This document shows, piece after piece, positions 10,401 to 17,719 of a stretch of DNA of 64,000 nt. How positions within the stretch are numbered: the first letter of the stretch is position 1; each line of letters opens with the position of its first letter. The stretch is from Thermoplasmata archaeon (GTDB taxonomy: Archaea; Thermoplasmatota; Thermoplasmata; Thermoplasmatales; Thermoplasmataceae), in NCBI GenBank assembly GCA_021797555.1, contig JAJZZM010000004.1:62001-126000 (forward strand), in the 5' to 3' direction. The notes beneath the pieces were generated by a model, which saw nothing but the letters and a program-made list of their open reading frames with translations, was not told where the DNA came from and searched no databases. Position numbers and translations under genes: made by a program.

Positions 10401-10877
10401 ATTAAAATTCTGTTTTCCATAATTGTAGACGCCTGAGAAGGGCAATTCCTTTGGGTCTTCATATTTATTTTTATCAAATATACCCTGAATAAATAATACC
10501 ATATTCTTTATATTCTCATAACCACCATAGAAATAGTAATTTGAAACCTTTTCCTCTATAAATTTATTTACAGTTGAATATTTGCTTAATATTGGATCTA
10601 TAGCTATAACATATTTTTTATTTTTTAAAATATTTTCTATTCTTTCCATAATATTATTGTAAATATTTTCACCTGAAAAATGATGTATGAAAATTGCATC
10701 GGCATTTTTCATAAAATCAATAAAATCATCATCTATGGGATCTAACCTTGGATATTTTATTTTAATTTCATTACCTGTTTCTTCTCCTGCCTTTAAAAAT
10801 GATTTTATTACAGATCCGTTCCAGCCTATAAGTACAGCAAACTTCATAAAATTAAAGTTAATTTTAGTATATAACAT
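7437..10877 (-). CDS. cobN: CobN-like cobaltochelatase large subunit
   Basis: 1146-residue CobN/BchH-family protein, the porphyrinoid-binding subunit that inserts cobalt using the adjacent ChlI/D ATPase. The region HVGTHGTLEFTPGKGLGLS is the family core motif, and the C-terminal GYRGATEMLKKIEHLYGW is typical of CobN. Two starts are possible: ATG at 10877, or ATG at 10847 giving MKFAVLIGW, which begins directly with a beta strand as in relatives. Each has an A/T-rich TATA-like element about 25-29 nt upstream, so the start is undecided. Magnesium chelation is possible by family, but the corrin genes at 46853-50705 favour cobalt. Confidence 0.92.
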   Translation of the reverse strand: MLYTKINFNFMKFAVLIGWNGSVIKSFLKAGEETGNEIKIKYPRLDPIDDDFIDFMKNADAIFIHHFSGENIYNNIMERIENILKNKKYVIAIDPILSKYSTVNKFIEEKVSNYYFYGGYENIKNMVLFIQGIFDKNKYEDPKELPFSGVYNYGKQNFNKKVGILFYRTAWVDNDTKIINYIIDKLNEKNISAIPVFTNGFGDKSRNIKSAEECINEYFYHNNKKIVDSVINLLSFSLIKKEDKSTLLKLDVPVFQGLIYYYKEYNEWIDSSGLDVVSTIMSAMLPEMDGTIEPVLIGLIKKVTEKNTVFRELIPVKEQVNYMVNRINNWINLKYKNNYDKKIAIILHSGSSFKDLEANIGTATGLDTLNSVTNIMKILKNNGYNINDVPDNGESLIKIIMDKKAIPEGKWTSIDDIINKNGYVYKMNLNEYNKIFSEIPEDSRKMIINKWGNINNERDYMVLNNNFYITGILFNNVFIGIQPKRITFSDNANSIRTIHDSLTPVTHYWLAFYKYIQNIFKADAIIHVGTHGTLEFTPGKGLGLSPSDFPEISIGEMPNLYLYSTNVPGEGIIAKRRSYAVLLDYITPPTEYDDVPDDVKKLEDLIDDYEESEKAENEARENMIINEIKDITSKIGLTIDFDDYHKATHEIEHRLNLFKDSIISKGLYVYSNNIDDNDISDYVITATRFDDSLYKKYGKDKAKEIINDYLKNNNDINEPEKDIINKLKFSPENEKINLLKALNGEYIESGVSGSLSRGRYDVLPSGRNFYAVDPFKIPSYSAWQIGVILANKLIENEYKKDNKFPETIGFVLWSTDAYRSDGELISQILYTIGVEPVWQEGTKKIKDVKVISLDVLKRPRIDVVIESSGIVRDNLFNIIELIDMAVKKVANLNEDEDTNYIIKHYKKYNHLYRVFSSKPGSYGSGVSNAIESSKWKTENDLADVFIEWMGYSYGNNNFGKESKNELLSISKNIETIVHKREIDEIDINDDSCNYSYAGGFYLMAKKSGSKPNLMFEDTFNPNKPKVRTMKEEIERTAIGKLLNDSWINAQKNFGYRGATEMLKKIEHLYGWAATTKMVNDNIFNNIANKFVLNNDMKEWFKNENPWALSEITSRLIEAYKRNIWNADDDIKNKLENEYMEIEGENE

Positions 10878-10921
10878 TTTGTACAGTAATTTAATTTATT
10901 TTTATATCATTAACATTATAA

Positions 10922-12178
10922 TTACCTTGGATGTATTACCGCGCCAGAAGGAGCTCCTGCACCCTTCGGCTTAAATAATATTGATAGCACATGATTGTTT
11001 CTGCCACCTGTATCTATCTCCTTTAATGATTTAAAAAGGAATGATGATAAAAATCTTCCGGAAAACACAATTAAATATGATAATACCAGTGCAAATCTTA
11101 AAGGCTCGAATGATAAAAACAATGTTAAAATATATCCACCTGAAAGTGCACCAAAGAAATAAACCATGCCATTAAAACCGTTCAGTATTGATATATATTC
11201 TGCCTTATTGTTCTGTGGCACAATATCTAATGTATATGATGTTGTAACTGTATTCTGAATTGAACCTATAAAGCCGCTGTAAACTTCAAGTACAATAAAC
11301 AGTGGCAGAATATTAAAAAATGCATACATTAACGGTATACCGCTGAGCATTATTTTATTTAAAAATATTACCGGCACACGGTTAACCTTATCTATAAATT
11401 TACCTATTATATACTGTGTCAGTAACATTGTCAAGGTTGATGATATTGTTAACAGTGCCACTATTTCCAACGAAAAATGCATTATTGAAACTATTGTTAT
11501 TGGAAACATTGGCCATGCCATGGACCAGAAAAATGACTGCACATTTGTTGCCATAAAATATTTATAGAAAATATTATTATTTTTTAAATTTTTTAATGTT
11601 TTATATAAATTTCTAGTCATAACAGTTTTACTTTTTGATTCCTTTAATTTGAATACCGTTATTGCCGAAAGAATGTATGAACCGGAGGCCGCAGTAAATG
11701 GTATTAAAACATCATCAGGATTTTTGCTTAGAACAAATATCATGGCTATTAATGATACAATTGTTCCTGCAGATGCGATATTATTTATAACTGTTAAAAA
11801 TCTTCCACGCTCTGATATAATATTATCTGCAATAAATGAATACCAGTTAACGGTTATCATAGCTGAAAATATTGATATTAAAGAGTATAAAATTATTAAA
11901 TTAACCGGAGTTCGTGAATATGGAAGCATAAACCATAAAACTGCAAGTATAATGCTTCCAGTAACAAGGAATGGAGCCCTTTTGCCTACCTTATCGCTTA
12001 TTCTTCCCCAGAGAATCTGACCTAAATTGCTTAATGAATTTGAGGATGATTGAAGCCATCCCATTTCTGCTGCAGTTGCACCGATCATAACACCAAATAC
12101 ACCAACAAATGATGCTGCAACGGTTGCACCAGCCGCAATTACCAGAGACCTGAATGCTATAAGCTTTCTGTTGTCCAT
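10922..12178 (-). CDS. Major facilitator superfamily transporter
   Basis: 418-residue polytopic membrane protein with about 12 hydrophobic segments. The motif GRISDKVGKRAPFL near residues 60-72 is the MFS loop 2-3 signature (GxxxDxxGRR), repeated weakly in the second half as GKFIDKVNRVPV. The C-terminal tail is hydrophilic and ends with a proline/glycine-rich stretch. Substrate is unknown. It lies 44 nt upstream of cobN on the same strand, so co-transcription is possible, yet an A/T-rich element in that gap could serve cobN separately. A role in metal or corrinoid transport would be speculation. Confidence 0.82.
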   Translation of the reverse strand: MDNRKLIAFRSLVIAAGATVAASFVGVFGVMIGATAAEMGWLQSSSNSLSNLGQILWGRISDKVGKRAPFLVTGSIILAVLWFMLPYSRTPVNLIILYSLISIFSAMITVNWYSFIADNIISERGRFLTVINNIASAGTIVSLIAMIFVLSKNPDDVLIPFTAASGSYILSAITVFKLKESKSKTVMTRNLYKTLKNLKNNNIFYKYFMATNVQSFFWSMAWPMFPITIVSIMHFSLEIVALLTISSTLTMLLTQYIIGKFIDKVNRVPVIFLNKIMLSGIPLMYAFFNILPLFIVLEVYSGFIGSIQNTVTTSYTLDIVPQNNKAEYISILNGFNGMVYFFGALSGGYILTLFLSFEPLRFALVLSYLIVFSGRFLSSFLFKSLKEIDTGGRNNHVLSILFKPKGAGAPSGAVIHPR

Positions 12179-12228
12179 TTATCCGTAGCTTAATGCATAA
12201 AAATATTTTAATGTATGTATTAAAACGT

Positions 12229-12585
12229 TTACATATTGGGCTGGAATGTCATTGATACATTTATTCCACCTGGAATTCCTACTGCTATTGAAAAATATAA
12301 AACTCCAATTTTCTTGGCTATTTTGCCTATATCATTTTTTTCCCTTTCAAACAGATTAGATATCATTGAAATCAAATCTGGCCTTTTACTTAAAATTGAA
12401 TTGATAAAACTGTTTATTTTTAAAATGTTAAAATATGCCTTATAAGGACTTAAATCTTTTATTATGTCTATTTTCATTTCATTATATAATTTTTCTATAA
12501 ATTCAGGTAAATCCATAAAATCCGATTTAAAATCATCATCATTTAAACTATTGTTTTCCCATTTTTTATACACATCATCTATCAT
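12229..12585 (-). CDS. Hypothetical protein, 118 aa
   Basis: Not recognised. The protein is soluble and probably mostly helical in its first 90 residues, which are rich in Asp, Lys and Ile. It ends in a less charged segment, YFSIAVGIPGGINVSMTF, that could be a beta hairpin or a membrane-contacting tail. It starts at an ATG on the minus strand and ends 51 nt before the MFS gene, so the two may share a transcript. Codon use matches the neighbours, which supports a real gene, but no motif assigns a function. Confidence 0.6.
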   Translation of the reverse strand: MIDDVYKKWENNSLNDDDFKSDFMDLPEFIEKLYNEMKIDIIKDLSPYKAYFNILKINSFINSILSKRPDLISMISNLFEREKNDIGKIAKKIGVLYFSIAVGIPGGINVSMTFQPNM

Positions 12586-12975
12586 ATCAGATTATTATAT
12601 TTACCATATTTAAATCATCGTTTTTTAACCATGTTAAATGCCTTAGCAGTATAAGAAATAAAAGGTAAAAATAAAATTTTACACTATAGATAGATATAGA
12701 CAATGATTATGGTCATTATATTTTAAACAAAACCTAAGAGATATAAATAATTCATCTTAAATACAAATAAGCCGATTTATTGCTACTAATCTAATGTTGT
12801 ATTTAAGATAATTACAAATTAAATAATGTAATGAATATAAAACAATACACTAGAAAGACAATAAAATATAGCTTTTTATTGATATAATAATTATAATAAG
12901 TACAATATATATTTTCCTTGTCTAAATACAGATTGCAGAAAAATAAAATGCTGCCGGCTATAAATAGAAAGAAAG
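12586..12975. other. Non-coding stretch between the hypothetical gene and vapB
   Basis: About 390 nt with no convincing gene. It holds a perfect 13-bp inverted repeat, listed separately, and otherwise A/T-rich sequence. A 60-codon hydrophobic frame on the minus strand is judged spurious. Confidence 0.5.
12754..12809. repeat. 13-bp perfect inverted repeat, 30-nt spacer
   Basis: ATCTTAAATACAA at 12754-12766 is matched exactly in reverse complement at 12797-12809. The long spacer makes a simple terminator unlikely. It may be the footprint of a lost mobile element or a binding site pair. No coding sequence lies between the arms. Confidence 0.6.
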
Positions 12976-13006
12976 TTTTATATTTAATACACACATATAT
13001 GTGTGT
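12976..13006 (+). promoter_or_regulatory. vapBC promoter and 18-bp palindromic operator
   Basis: A TATA-like GTTTTATATT at about 12975-12984 precedes a perfect 18-bp palindrome, ACACACATATATGTGTGT, at 12989-13006. The vapB ATG is at 13013. The palindrome covers the position where transcription should start (about 25 nt after the TATA element), exactly where a toxin-antitoxin complex would bind to repress its own operon. Autoregulation is the known pattern for VapBC; its use here is inference. Confidence 0.6.
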
Positions 13007-13012
13007 GGTTAT

Positions 13013-13252
13013 ATGGGAAGCAAAAATATATCTATTTCTGATGAAGCATATTTAAGGCTATCAGAACTAAAGTCCAAAAATGAAAGTTTCACAGATGTTA
13101 TATACAGACTTACAAAAAGAACTAATATATTAGATTTAAAGGGTATTATAAGTGAGGAGGAAGGAAATGCTTTAGAAAAAAACATCGAGGACTCAAGGAA
13201 GCTAAGTATGGAAAAAATAAATAAAATTACAAAGGAGTTATATAAACCATGA
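13013..13252 (+). CDS. vapB: VapB antitoxin (DUF217 family)
   Basis: 79-residue antitoxin. The N-terminus MGSKNISISDEAYLRLSELK is a ribbon-helix-helix-like, DNA-binding start typical of archaeal DUF217 antitoxins, followed by SFTDVIYRLT. The C-terminal half is helical and charged and would wrap the toxin. A GTG at 13001 is in frame, but it lies inside the operator palindrome and would add only CGY, so the ATG at 13013 is preferred. The stop overlaps the vapC ATG by 4 nt. It is expected to bind VapC and repress the operon. Confidence 0.85.
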   Translation: MGSKNISISDEAYLRLSELKSKNESFTDVIYRLTKRTNILDLKGIISEEEGNALEKNIEDSRKLSMEKINKITKELYKP

Positions 13253-13641
13253 TAGCTGACACTTCATTTCTTATAGACATAATGAAATCCGATAAAGGAG
13301 CATTAAAAAAAGCAGAAGAAATTGAGAACAATGGAAATACTATTGTTATTACCTCCATTTCAATTTTTGAATTATTTGTTGGAGTTTACCTCACGATAAA
13401 TAAGGATAAGGAAAGAAATAAGATAGCTAGGCTTCTTAATGGCTTATCAACAATAAACTTCGATGACGACTCTGCAAGAGAAGCAGGAAAAATATTTGCA
13501 CAAAAAAGAAAGGATGGATTAATAATAGACCCCGAGGACTCCATGATTGCAGGAGTATGTGTAAGAAGAAATGAAACTCTAATCACACGCAACATAAAGC
13601 ATTTCACCGATATAGATGGTGTGAGAATAGAAAATTATTAA
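13249..13641 (+). CDS. vapC: VapC toxin, PIN-domain ribonuclease
   Basis: 130-residue PIN-domain endoribonuclease. The acidic metal-binding residues are all present: D4 in MIADTSFLID, E41 in ISIFELFVG, and D97 in DPEDSMIAGV, plus the late TRNIKHF with the conserved Thr/Asn region. Known family members cleave tRNA or rRNA when freed from VapB. It is coupled to vapB by a 4-nt overlap with AAAGGAG upstream, so the toxin is translated only after the antitoxin. The gene appears intact, so the module could be active. Its base composition is slightly richer in G+C than the flanking DNA. Confidence 0.92.
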   Translation: MIADTSFLIDIMKSDKGALKKAEEIENNGNTIVITSISIFELFVGVYLTINKDKERNKIARLLNGLSTINFDDDSAREAGKIFAQKRKDGLIIDPEDSMIAGVCVRRNETLITRNIKHFTDIDGVRIENY

Positions 13642-13836
13642 AAATATGAAGCTTGATATAATATTATATTAAAACTTTAATCGAAACCTTTTCTGTTGGA
13701 AGGGATAGTGTAATATCCTTACTATAAATTCAGATGAATCTTTGGTTATTGTTCGTTCAAAGTTAAACAAACCTAAAGAGCCCTATATAATTAACGAAAT
13801 TTAATTAAATAATAAAATAAATTATATAAACTAAAT

Positions 13837-14667
13837 TTATAATAAAAAGTACATTATAATTAAAATTGTTGAAATTATCTGTATAATAACTATTTCATTA
13901 GTTTTTCTTGATATTTTTAACTGGTTTCCCTTTATTGTAATAAAATGTAATATTGATATTATTATAGCGGGTATTAAGAATATAAATAATTTAATATTGT
14001 AGAGCTGTATTATAAAGCCTGAAAATAATATTAAAACATATATTAACTTAAAATTTTTTACCCGGTTACTTTCCTTTTTATCCTCTGTTATATGATGTAA
14101 AAACCTTATTGCCGAGGCAAGAAAACCCAGCAATATTGCTATTAATATTATTTTTATATTTATAATCTCACTGAAAACAATAAATGCCCCTATTAAAGAA
14201 AATATGCCGAATGAAAAAAATGTTGAAATTTCACCTAAACCCCTGGCATCAAGCTTAAATGGTGGCAGAACATATATTAATGAAACAAAAACCGCTAAAA
14301 AACCAATTAATATTAAAATGTATTTACCTGTAAATATTATTAAAAAAATACCTGCAATTATAGAGATTATTAATGATATCAAAAATGCTTTTTTTAAATA
14401 TTCTGGTTTAACATTCATATTTTTTATTAAATATGGCCCAACCGGAAATAATGTATCCTTATTTTTTACACCAAGGTTATTCAAATTATCAAAATAATCC
14501 ATTGATAAATTCAGTGCAGCCTGCATGAAAAATACAATTACAACCATCAATATAAACAAAAAATAATTTTTAAATAAATTAAATGACCATGCAATTAAAA
14601 TAGGAGATATTGATGTAAAATACAGTGGCAATTTCAGACCTTTTGCTACATCATTAAATTTTATCAT
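13837..14667 (-). CDS. UbiA-family prenyltransferase (MenA-like, divergent)
   Basis: 276-residue membrane protein with about 8-9 hydrophobic helices, of the UbiA superfamily that attaches a prenyl chain to an aromatic or other acceptor. The first Asp-rich motif is NLSMDYFDN near residue 53, and the second is HHITEDKKES near 185, weaker than in standard MenA. The loop after helix 4 contains YVLPPFKLDARGLGE, like the MenA YSxPPxKL loop. Candidate products are menaquinone (Thermoplasma-type quinone) or an archaeal lipid such as digeranylgeranylglyceryl phosphate; the sequence does not decide. It is divergent from the second prenyltransferase, with only 89 nt between starts. Confidence 0.78.
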   Translation of the reverse strand: MIKFNDVAKGLKLPLYFTSISPILIAWSFNLFKNYFLFILMVVIVFFMQAALNLSMDYFDNLNNLGVKNKDTLFPVGPYLIKNMNVKPEYLKKAFLISLIISIIAGIFLIIFTGKYILILIGFLAVFVSLIYVLPPFKLDARGLGEISTFFSFGIFSLIGAFIVFSEIINIKIILIAILLGFLASAIRFLHHITEDKKESNRVKNFKLIYVLILFSGFIIQLYNIKLFIFLIPAIIISILHFITIKGNQLKISRKTNEIVIIQIISTILIIMYFLL

Positions 14668-14729
14668 AGGGTTGAATTATTAACTACATTATATTTTTAA
14701 TGATAATATTTTAATTTTTGATAACCAAT

Positions 14730-14738
14730 AAATATATT
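14730..14738 (+). promoter_or_regulatory. TATA-like box for the menA-like gene
   Basis: AAATATATT begins 27 nt before the ATG at 14757, right for a leaderless archaeal transcript, and there is no Shine-Dalgarno. This spacing favours the ATG at 14757 over the in-frame TTG at 14718. Confidence 0.45.
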
Positions 14739-14756
14739 AATAATATCACATATTTA

Positions 14757-15992
14757 ATGAACAATAATATATTAAAATTAATACAAAAATCAAAATATGT
14801 AATAATTTCATATAATGGATATAAAAATAAGGTTTCATATGCCCTTGACAATGGCATTATATTTTTAATAAAAAAAGAAGAAATAAACACTATTAATGAA
14901 AAGGAACTAAAATTTGAGATTCCCAATAATAAAATAAAAATAAATGGTTCAGGAAAATTATCTATAGTAGGTGACCCATTAACAAATGACCATGAGAGAT
15001 CAGTATTGCTATATAAAAATCCCGAAAATATATTACTATTAAAATGTAAGGATATGTTGATTGCAAAATTAATAACAGATGAAACCACTGTAAATAATAA
15101 AAAATTTATAAATTTAAATGAGGTGAATGAAAAACAGCATCCAGTAATAAGGTCAATGAGGCCGTGGAGCTTTCAACAGAGTATTGCTGCTATTATACTG
15201 GGGTCAATTTTAGCATATAAAATAAATGTTATATTTTTATTTCTTACATTATTTGCAGTTTTGATTTCACAGGGGTCATTCAATATATTAAATGGATATT
15301 TTGATTTTAAAACCGGCAATGATAATAAATTATCAATGACCAGCACAAGGGTTTTTATTGATAAAATAGTACCGGTAAAAAAAGTATTGATTTTCTCTGT
15401 TATAATGCTTATTATTTCTGTTTTAATTGGAATATACTTTTCAATTATAAACCATATTATATTATTATTCCTTTTAATAGGAATTCTCAGTGGTATTTTA
15501 TACAGCCTGCCAAAATATGGGTTTAAAAAACTTGCACTTGGCGATTTATCTGTTTTTATAATATGGTCATTAATATTTCTTGGAAGTTATGTTCTCCAGC
15601 ATGGAATAATTAACATATCAATTCTTCTTGTGTCGTTTTCAATAGGAATATTAACGGTAAATATACTCCACGCAAACAACTGGCGTGATATTAATGATGA
15701 TAAAAATGCAGGTGTTAAAACAGTGGCATTATTAGCGGGAGAAAAGGGATCTGAGATATATTATATGTTACTGTTGTATTTACCTTATATACTTATAGTA
15801 ATGGCAATCCTATTGAATTTATATTTATATCCTCTTATTGTTATTGTTATAACCATACCTATGGCATATGAATTAACAAAAACAGCACTGAATAAAAAAA
15901 ATATTAATATGCTTGATATGTTTACTGCAAGATATACATTATTTTTTGCTATAACCGCAATAGTGCCGTATTTTTTAATAAAATATTTATAG
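14757..15992 (+). CDS. MenA-like prenyltransferase with an extra N-terminal domain
   Basis: 411 residues. The last 280 are a UbiA/MenA membrane domain: the first motif NILNGYFDFKTGND and the second NNWRDINDDKNAGVKT match 1,4-dihydroxy-2-naphthoate polyprenyltransferase closely. The loop YSLPKYGFKKLALGDL also fits. The first 125 residues are soluble and beta-rich (for example INGSGKLSIVGDP) and are not part of normal MenA, which is near 300 residues. A flavin split-barrel-like fold is one guess, without proof. The gene stands about 120 nt before the hydrogenase-like operon, on the same strand, suggesting a quinone link. Start is chosen at 14757 by promoter spacing. Confidence 0.8.
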   Translation: MNNNILKLIQKSKYVIISYNGYKNKVSYALDNGIIFLIKKEEINTINEKELKFEIPNNKIKINGSGKLSIVGDPLTNDHERSVLLYKNPENILLLKCKDMLIAKLITDETTVNNKKFINLNEVNEKQHPVIRSMRPWSFQQSIAAIILGSILAYKINVIFLFLTLFAVLISQGSFNILNGYFDFKTGNDNKLSMTSTRVFIDKIVPVKKVLIFSVIMLIISVLIGIYFSIINHIILLFLLIGILSGILYSLPKYGFKKLALGDLSVFIIWSLIFLGSYVLQHGIINISILLVSFSIGILTVNILHANNWRDINDDKNAGVKTVALLAGEKGSEIYYMLLLYLPYILIVMAILLNLYLYPLIVIVITIPMAYELTKTALNKKNINMLDMFTARYTLFFAITAIVPYFLIKYL

Positions 15993-16050
15993 AGCTTATT
16001 TTAAAATTATGGTACATTACGTTTTTAAATTTTAATATTTGAAAATAAGA

Positions 16051-16060
16051 TTTAAATATA
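16051..16060 (+). promoter_or_regulatory. TATA-like box for the hydrogenase-related operon
   Basis: TTTAAATATA stands 65 nt before the first ATG, so the transcript should have a leader of about 30-50 nt. The leader contains GGCGT (16086) and ACGCC (16118), which could form a small hairpin. Evidence is spacing and sequence only. Confidence 0.35.
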
Positions 16061-16115
16061 CGTAAGCGATACCTTTACATGGAATGGCGTCTCCACATAG
16101 CCTTGAAAAAGGATA

Positions 16116-17081
16116 ATGACGCCTGTAATAGGTGTTAGAATGTTAACATTAATAGTGGAGACGTTATCGCAGTATTTATTCGTTTTATTAACAGCACCAT
16201 TATTTATTGGAATATACGAAAAATTAAAGGCGAATATAGAATCAAGAAGGGGCCCATCAATTTTTCAGCCATATTATGACTTATTCAAACTATTTAAAAA
16301 AGAAACAGTAATTTCAAAGGATTCATCAAAAATATTTTTATATGCACCCTATTTTGCTTTTGGAATTTATTCTTTAATAGCATTGATAATACCTGTATTT
16401 ATGTCAGAGCCAATAATTTTTACGGCTTCGGGTGACTTCTTTACGGGTGCCATTTTATTTTCTTTGGCAGCCTTTGTTAAAATAATAGGTACAATGGATT
16501 CAAAAAGTAATTTTTCATCTATGGGTGCCTCAAGATTAATGTCCTTCAATTTTTTCAGTGAAGCGGCATTAATAACTGTATTCTTTGCAGTTGCTTTAAT
16601 AACTGGAACAGATAATCCATACACAACAAACCACTATCTAATAGACTATCCATTATCAAATTTAAGCTTAGTACATATATTTGCAGTGTTTGCATTTTTC
16701 ATGGTGTTTTTATACGAATTCGGAAAAATACCCACACAGAGCGAGGGGAACCAAGAAATGGGCATGATAGATTCAGGCATAGATTATGAATACAGTGGGA
16801 AGCTTCTGGGAATAAATAAGTGGTCATCGTATATGAAGATATATTTATTAGGATCTGTATTATTAAATGTGTTTTTAATACCCTGGGGCATAATAAATAC
16901 ATTTCCGTATTTCTTTTTAAATATAATCACAATGATATTAAAATGGCTATTATTAATTATAATAATTCTGATTATAGATACATCTATGGCAAAACTAAGG
17001 CTGTTTAAGGTTGTAGATTATTTAGCGGTTGCATTTATATTTTCAATACTGTTTTTAATATTAACCGAGGTGATATCATGA
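16116..17081 (+). CDS. HyfC/NuoH-like membrane subunit of a hydrogenase-related complex
   Basis: 321-residue polytopic protein of the NuoH/HycD/HyfC family, the membrane arm subunit next to the quinone or ferredoxin module. Family marks are ESRRGPSIFQPYYDLFKLFKK near 45-65 and FLYEFGKIPTQSEGNQEMG near 203-220, the Glu-rich loop of NuoH. The hydrogenase-type wording (RRGPSIFQPYYDL) points to group 4 enzymes rather than to true complex I. A second possible start is ATG 16140, preceded by AGGTG. It is the first gene of a six-gene overlapping operon; its stop overlaps the next ATG by 4 nt. Confidence 0.88.
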   Translation: MTPVIGVRMLTLIVETLSQYLFVLLTAPLFIGIYEKLKANIESRRGPSIFQPYYDLFKLFKKETVISKDSSKIFLYAPYFAFGIYSLIALIIPVFMSEPIIFTASGDFFTGAILFSLAAFVKIIGTMDSKSNFSSMGASRLMSFNFFSEAALITVFFAVALITGTDNPYTTNHYLIDYPLSNLSLVHIFAVFAFFMVFLYEFGKIPTQSEGNQEMGMIDSGIDYEYSGKLLGINKWSSYMKIYLLGSVLLNVFLIPWGIINTFPYFFLNIITMILKWLLLIIIILIIDTSMAKLRLFKVVDYLAVAFIFSILFLILTEVIS

Positions 17082-17719
17082 ATATAATATATACAATCAT
17101 TTATCTGGTAACAGCCTTAATAGCGGTAAGTGGATTTTACATACAGGGCAATAAATATATAAGGTCAATGGCAATGACACAGGGATTTCAATCGTTGCTG
17201 ATAGCCATAGTGTCATTTATGCTTGGCTTCGTTCTGAAAGAGTATACATTTTTTATTTTAGGGGTATTAGTAATAATACTGAGGGTATTTTTAGTAACAT
17301 ATTTTTTAATAAATAAAATACCAAAAAATAAAAGCTATTTATATGAATCAAAATTGGGGACTACATATCTATTAATAATAGATTTAATATTTATTATCAT
17401 ATCAATATTTATTGTATATTCAATTTCATTTGTATATATAAAAACTGTTACATTTCCAGTAAGCAATATATTATTATTTCCCCTGCTCTTATTCTTCCAG
17501 GGTTTGTTCTTGATAGCCTCGAGAAGGAGAACCATAGCACAGGTTTTAGGCTATATAGAGGAGGAAAATTCATTGATTTTGCTGGGTGTTTTTATACTGC
17601 CGGTGCCAATAATAATAGAAAGCAGTGTTTTTCTGGATGTGCTTATTTTAGTTGTAATATTTTCTGTGATAAGCATAGAAAAGCCCGTACATGAAAAAAT
17701 GGAGGAACTGAGAGGATGA
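17078..17719 (+). CDS. HyfE-like (NuoK-related) membrane subunit
   Basis: 213 residues, six or seven predicted membrane helices, no soluble domain. The opening, with SMAMTQGFQSLLIAIVSFML, and the C-terminal block EENSLILLGVFILPVPIIIE are typical of hydrogenase-4 component E, whose second half resembles NuoK. The acidic residues in EENS and IIE correspond to the proton-path region of NuoK-like proteins (inference). ATG overlaps the stop of the preceding gene by 4 nt, and its own stop overlaps the next ATG by 4 nt, so the subunits are made in step. Confidence 0.85.
   Translation: MNIIYTIIYLVTALIAVSGFYIQGNKYIRSMAMTQGFQSLLIAIVSFMLGFVLKEYTFFILGVLVIILRVFLVTYFLINKIPKNKSYLYESKLGTTYLLIIDLIFIIISIFIVYSISFVYIKTVTFPVSNILLFPLLLFFQGLFLIASRRRTIAQVLGYIEEENSLILLGVFILPVPIIIESSVFLDVLILVVIFSVISIEKPVHEKMEELRG

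Noticed and set aside
12812-12994. 60-codon hydrophobic open frame on the minus strand
   Set aside because: It lies in an A/T-rich gap, ends in the vapB promoter, has no Shine-Dalgarno or promoter of its own, and its composition (Tyr, Phe, Ile runs) is what random A/T-rich sequence gives.
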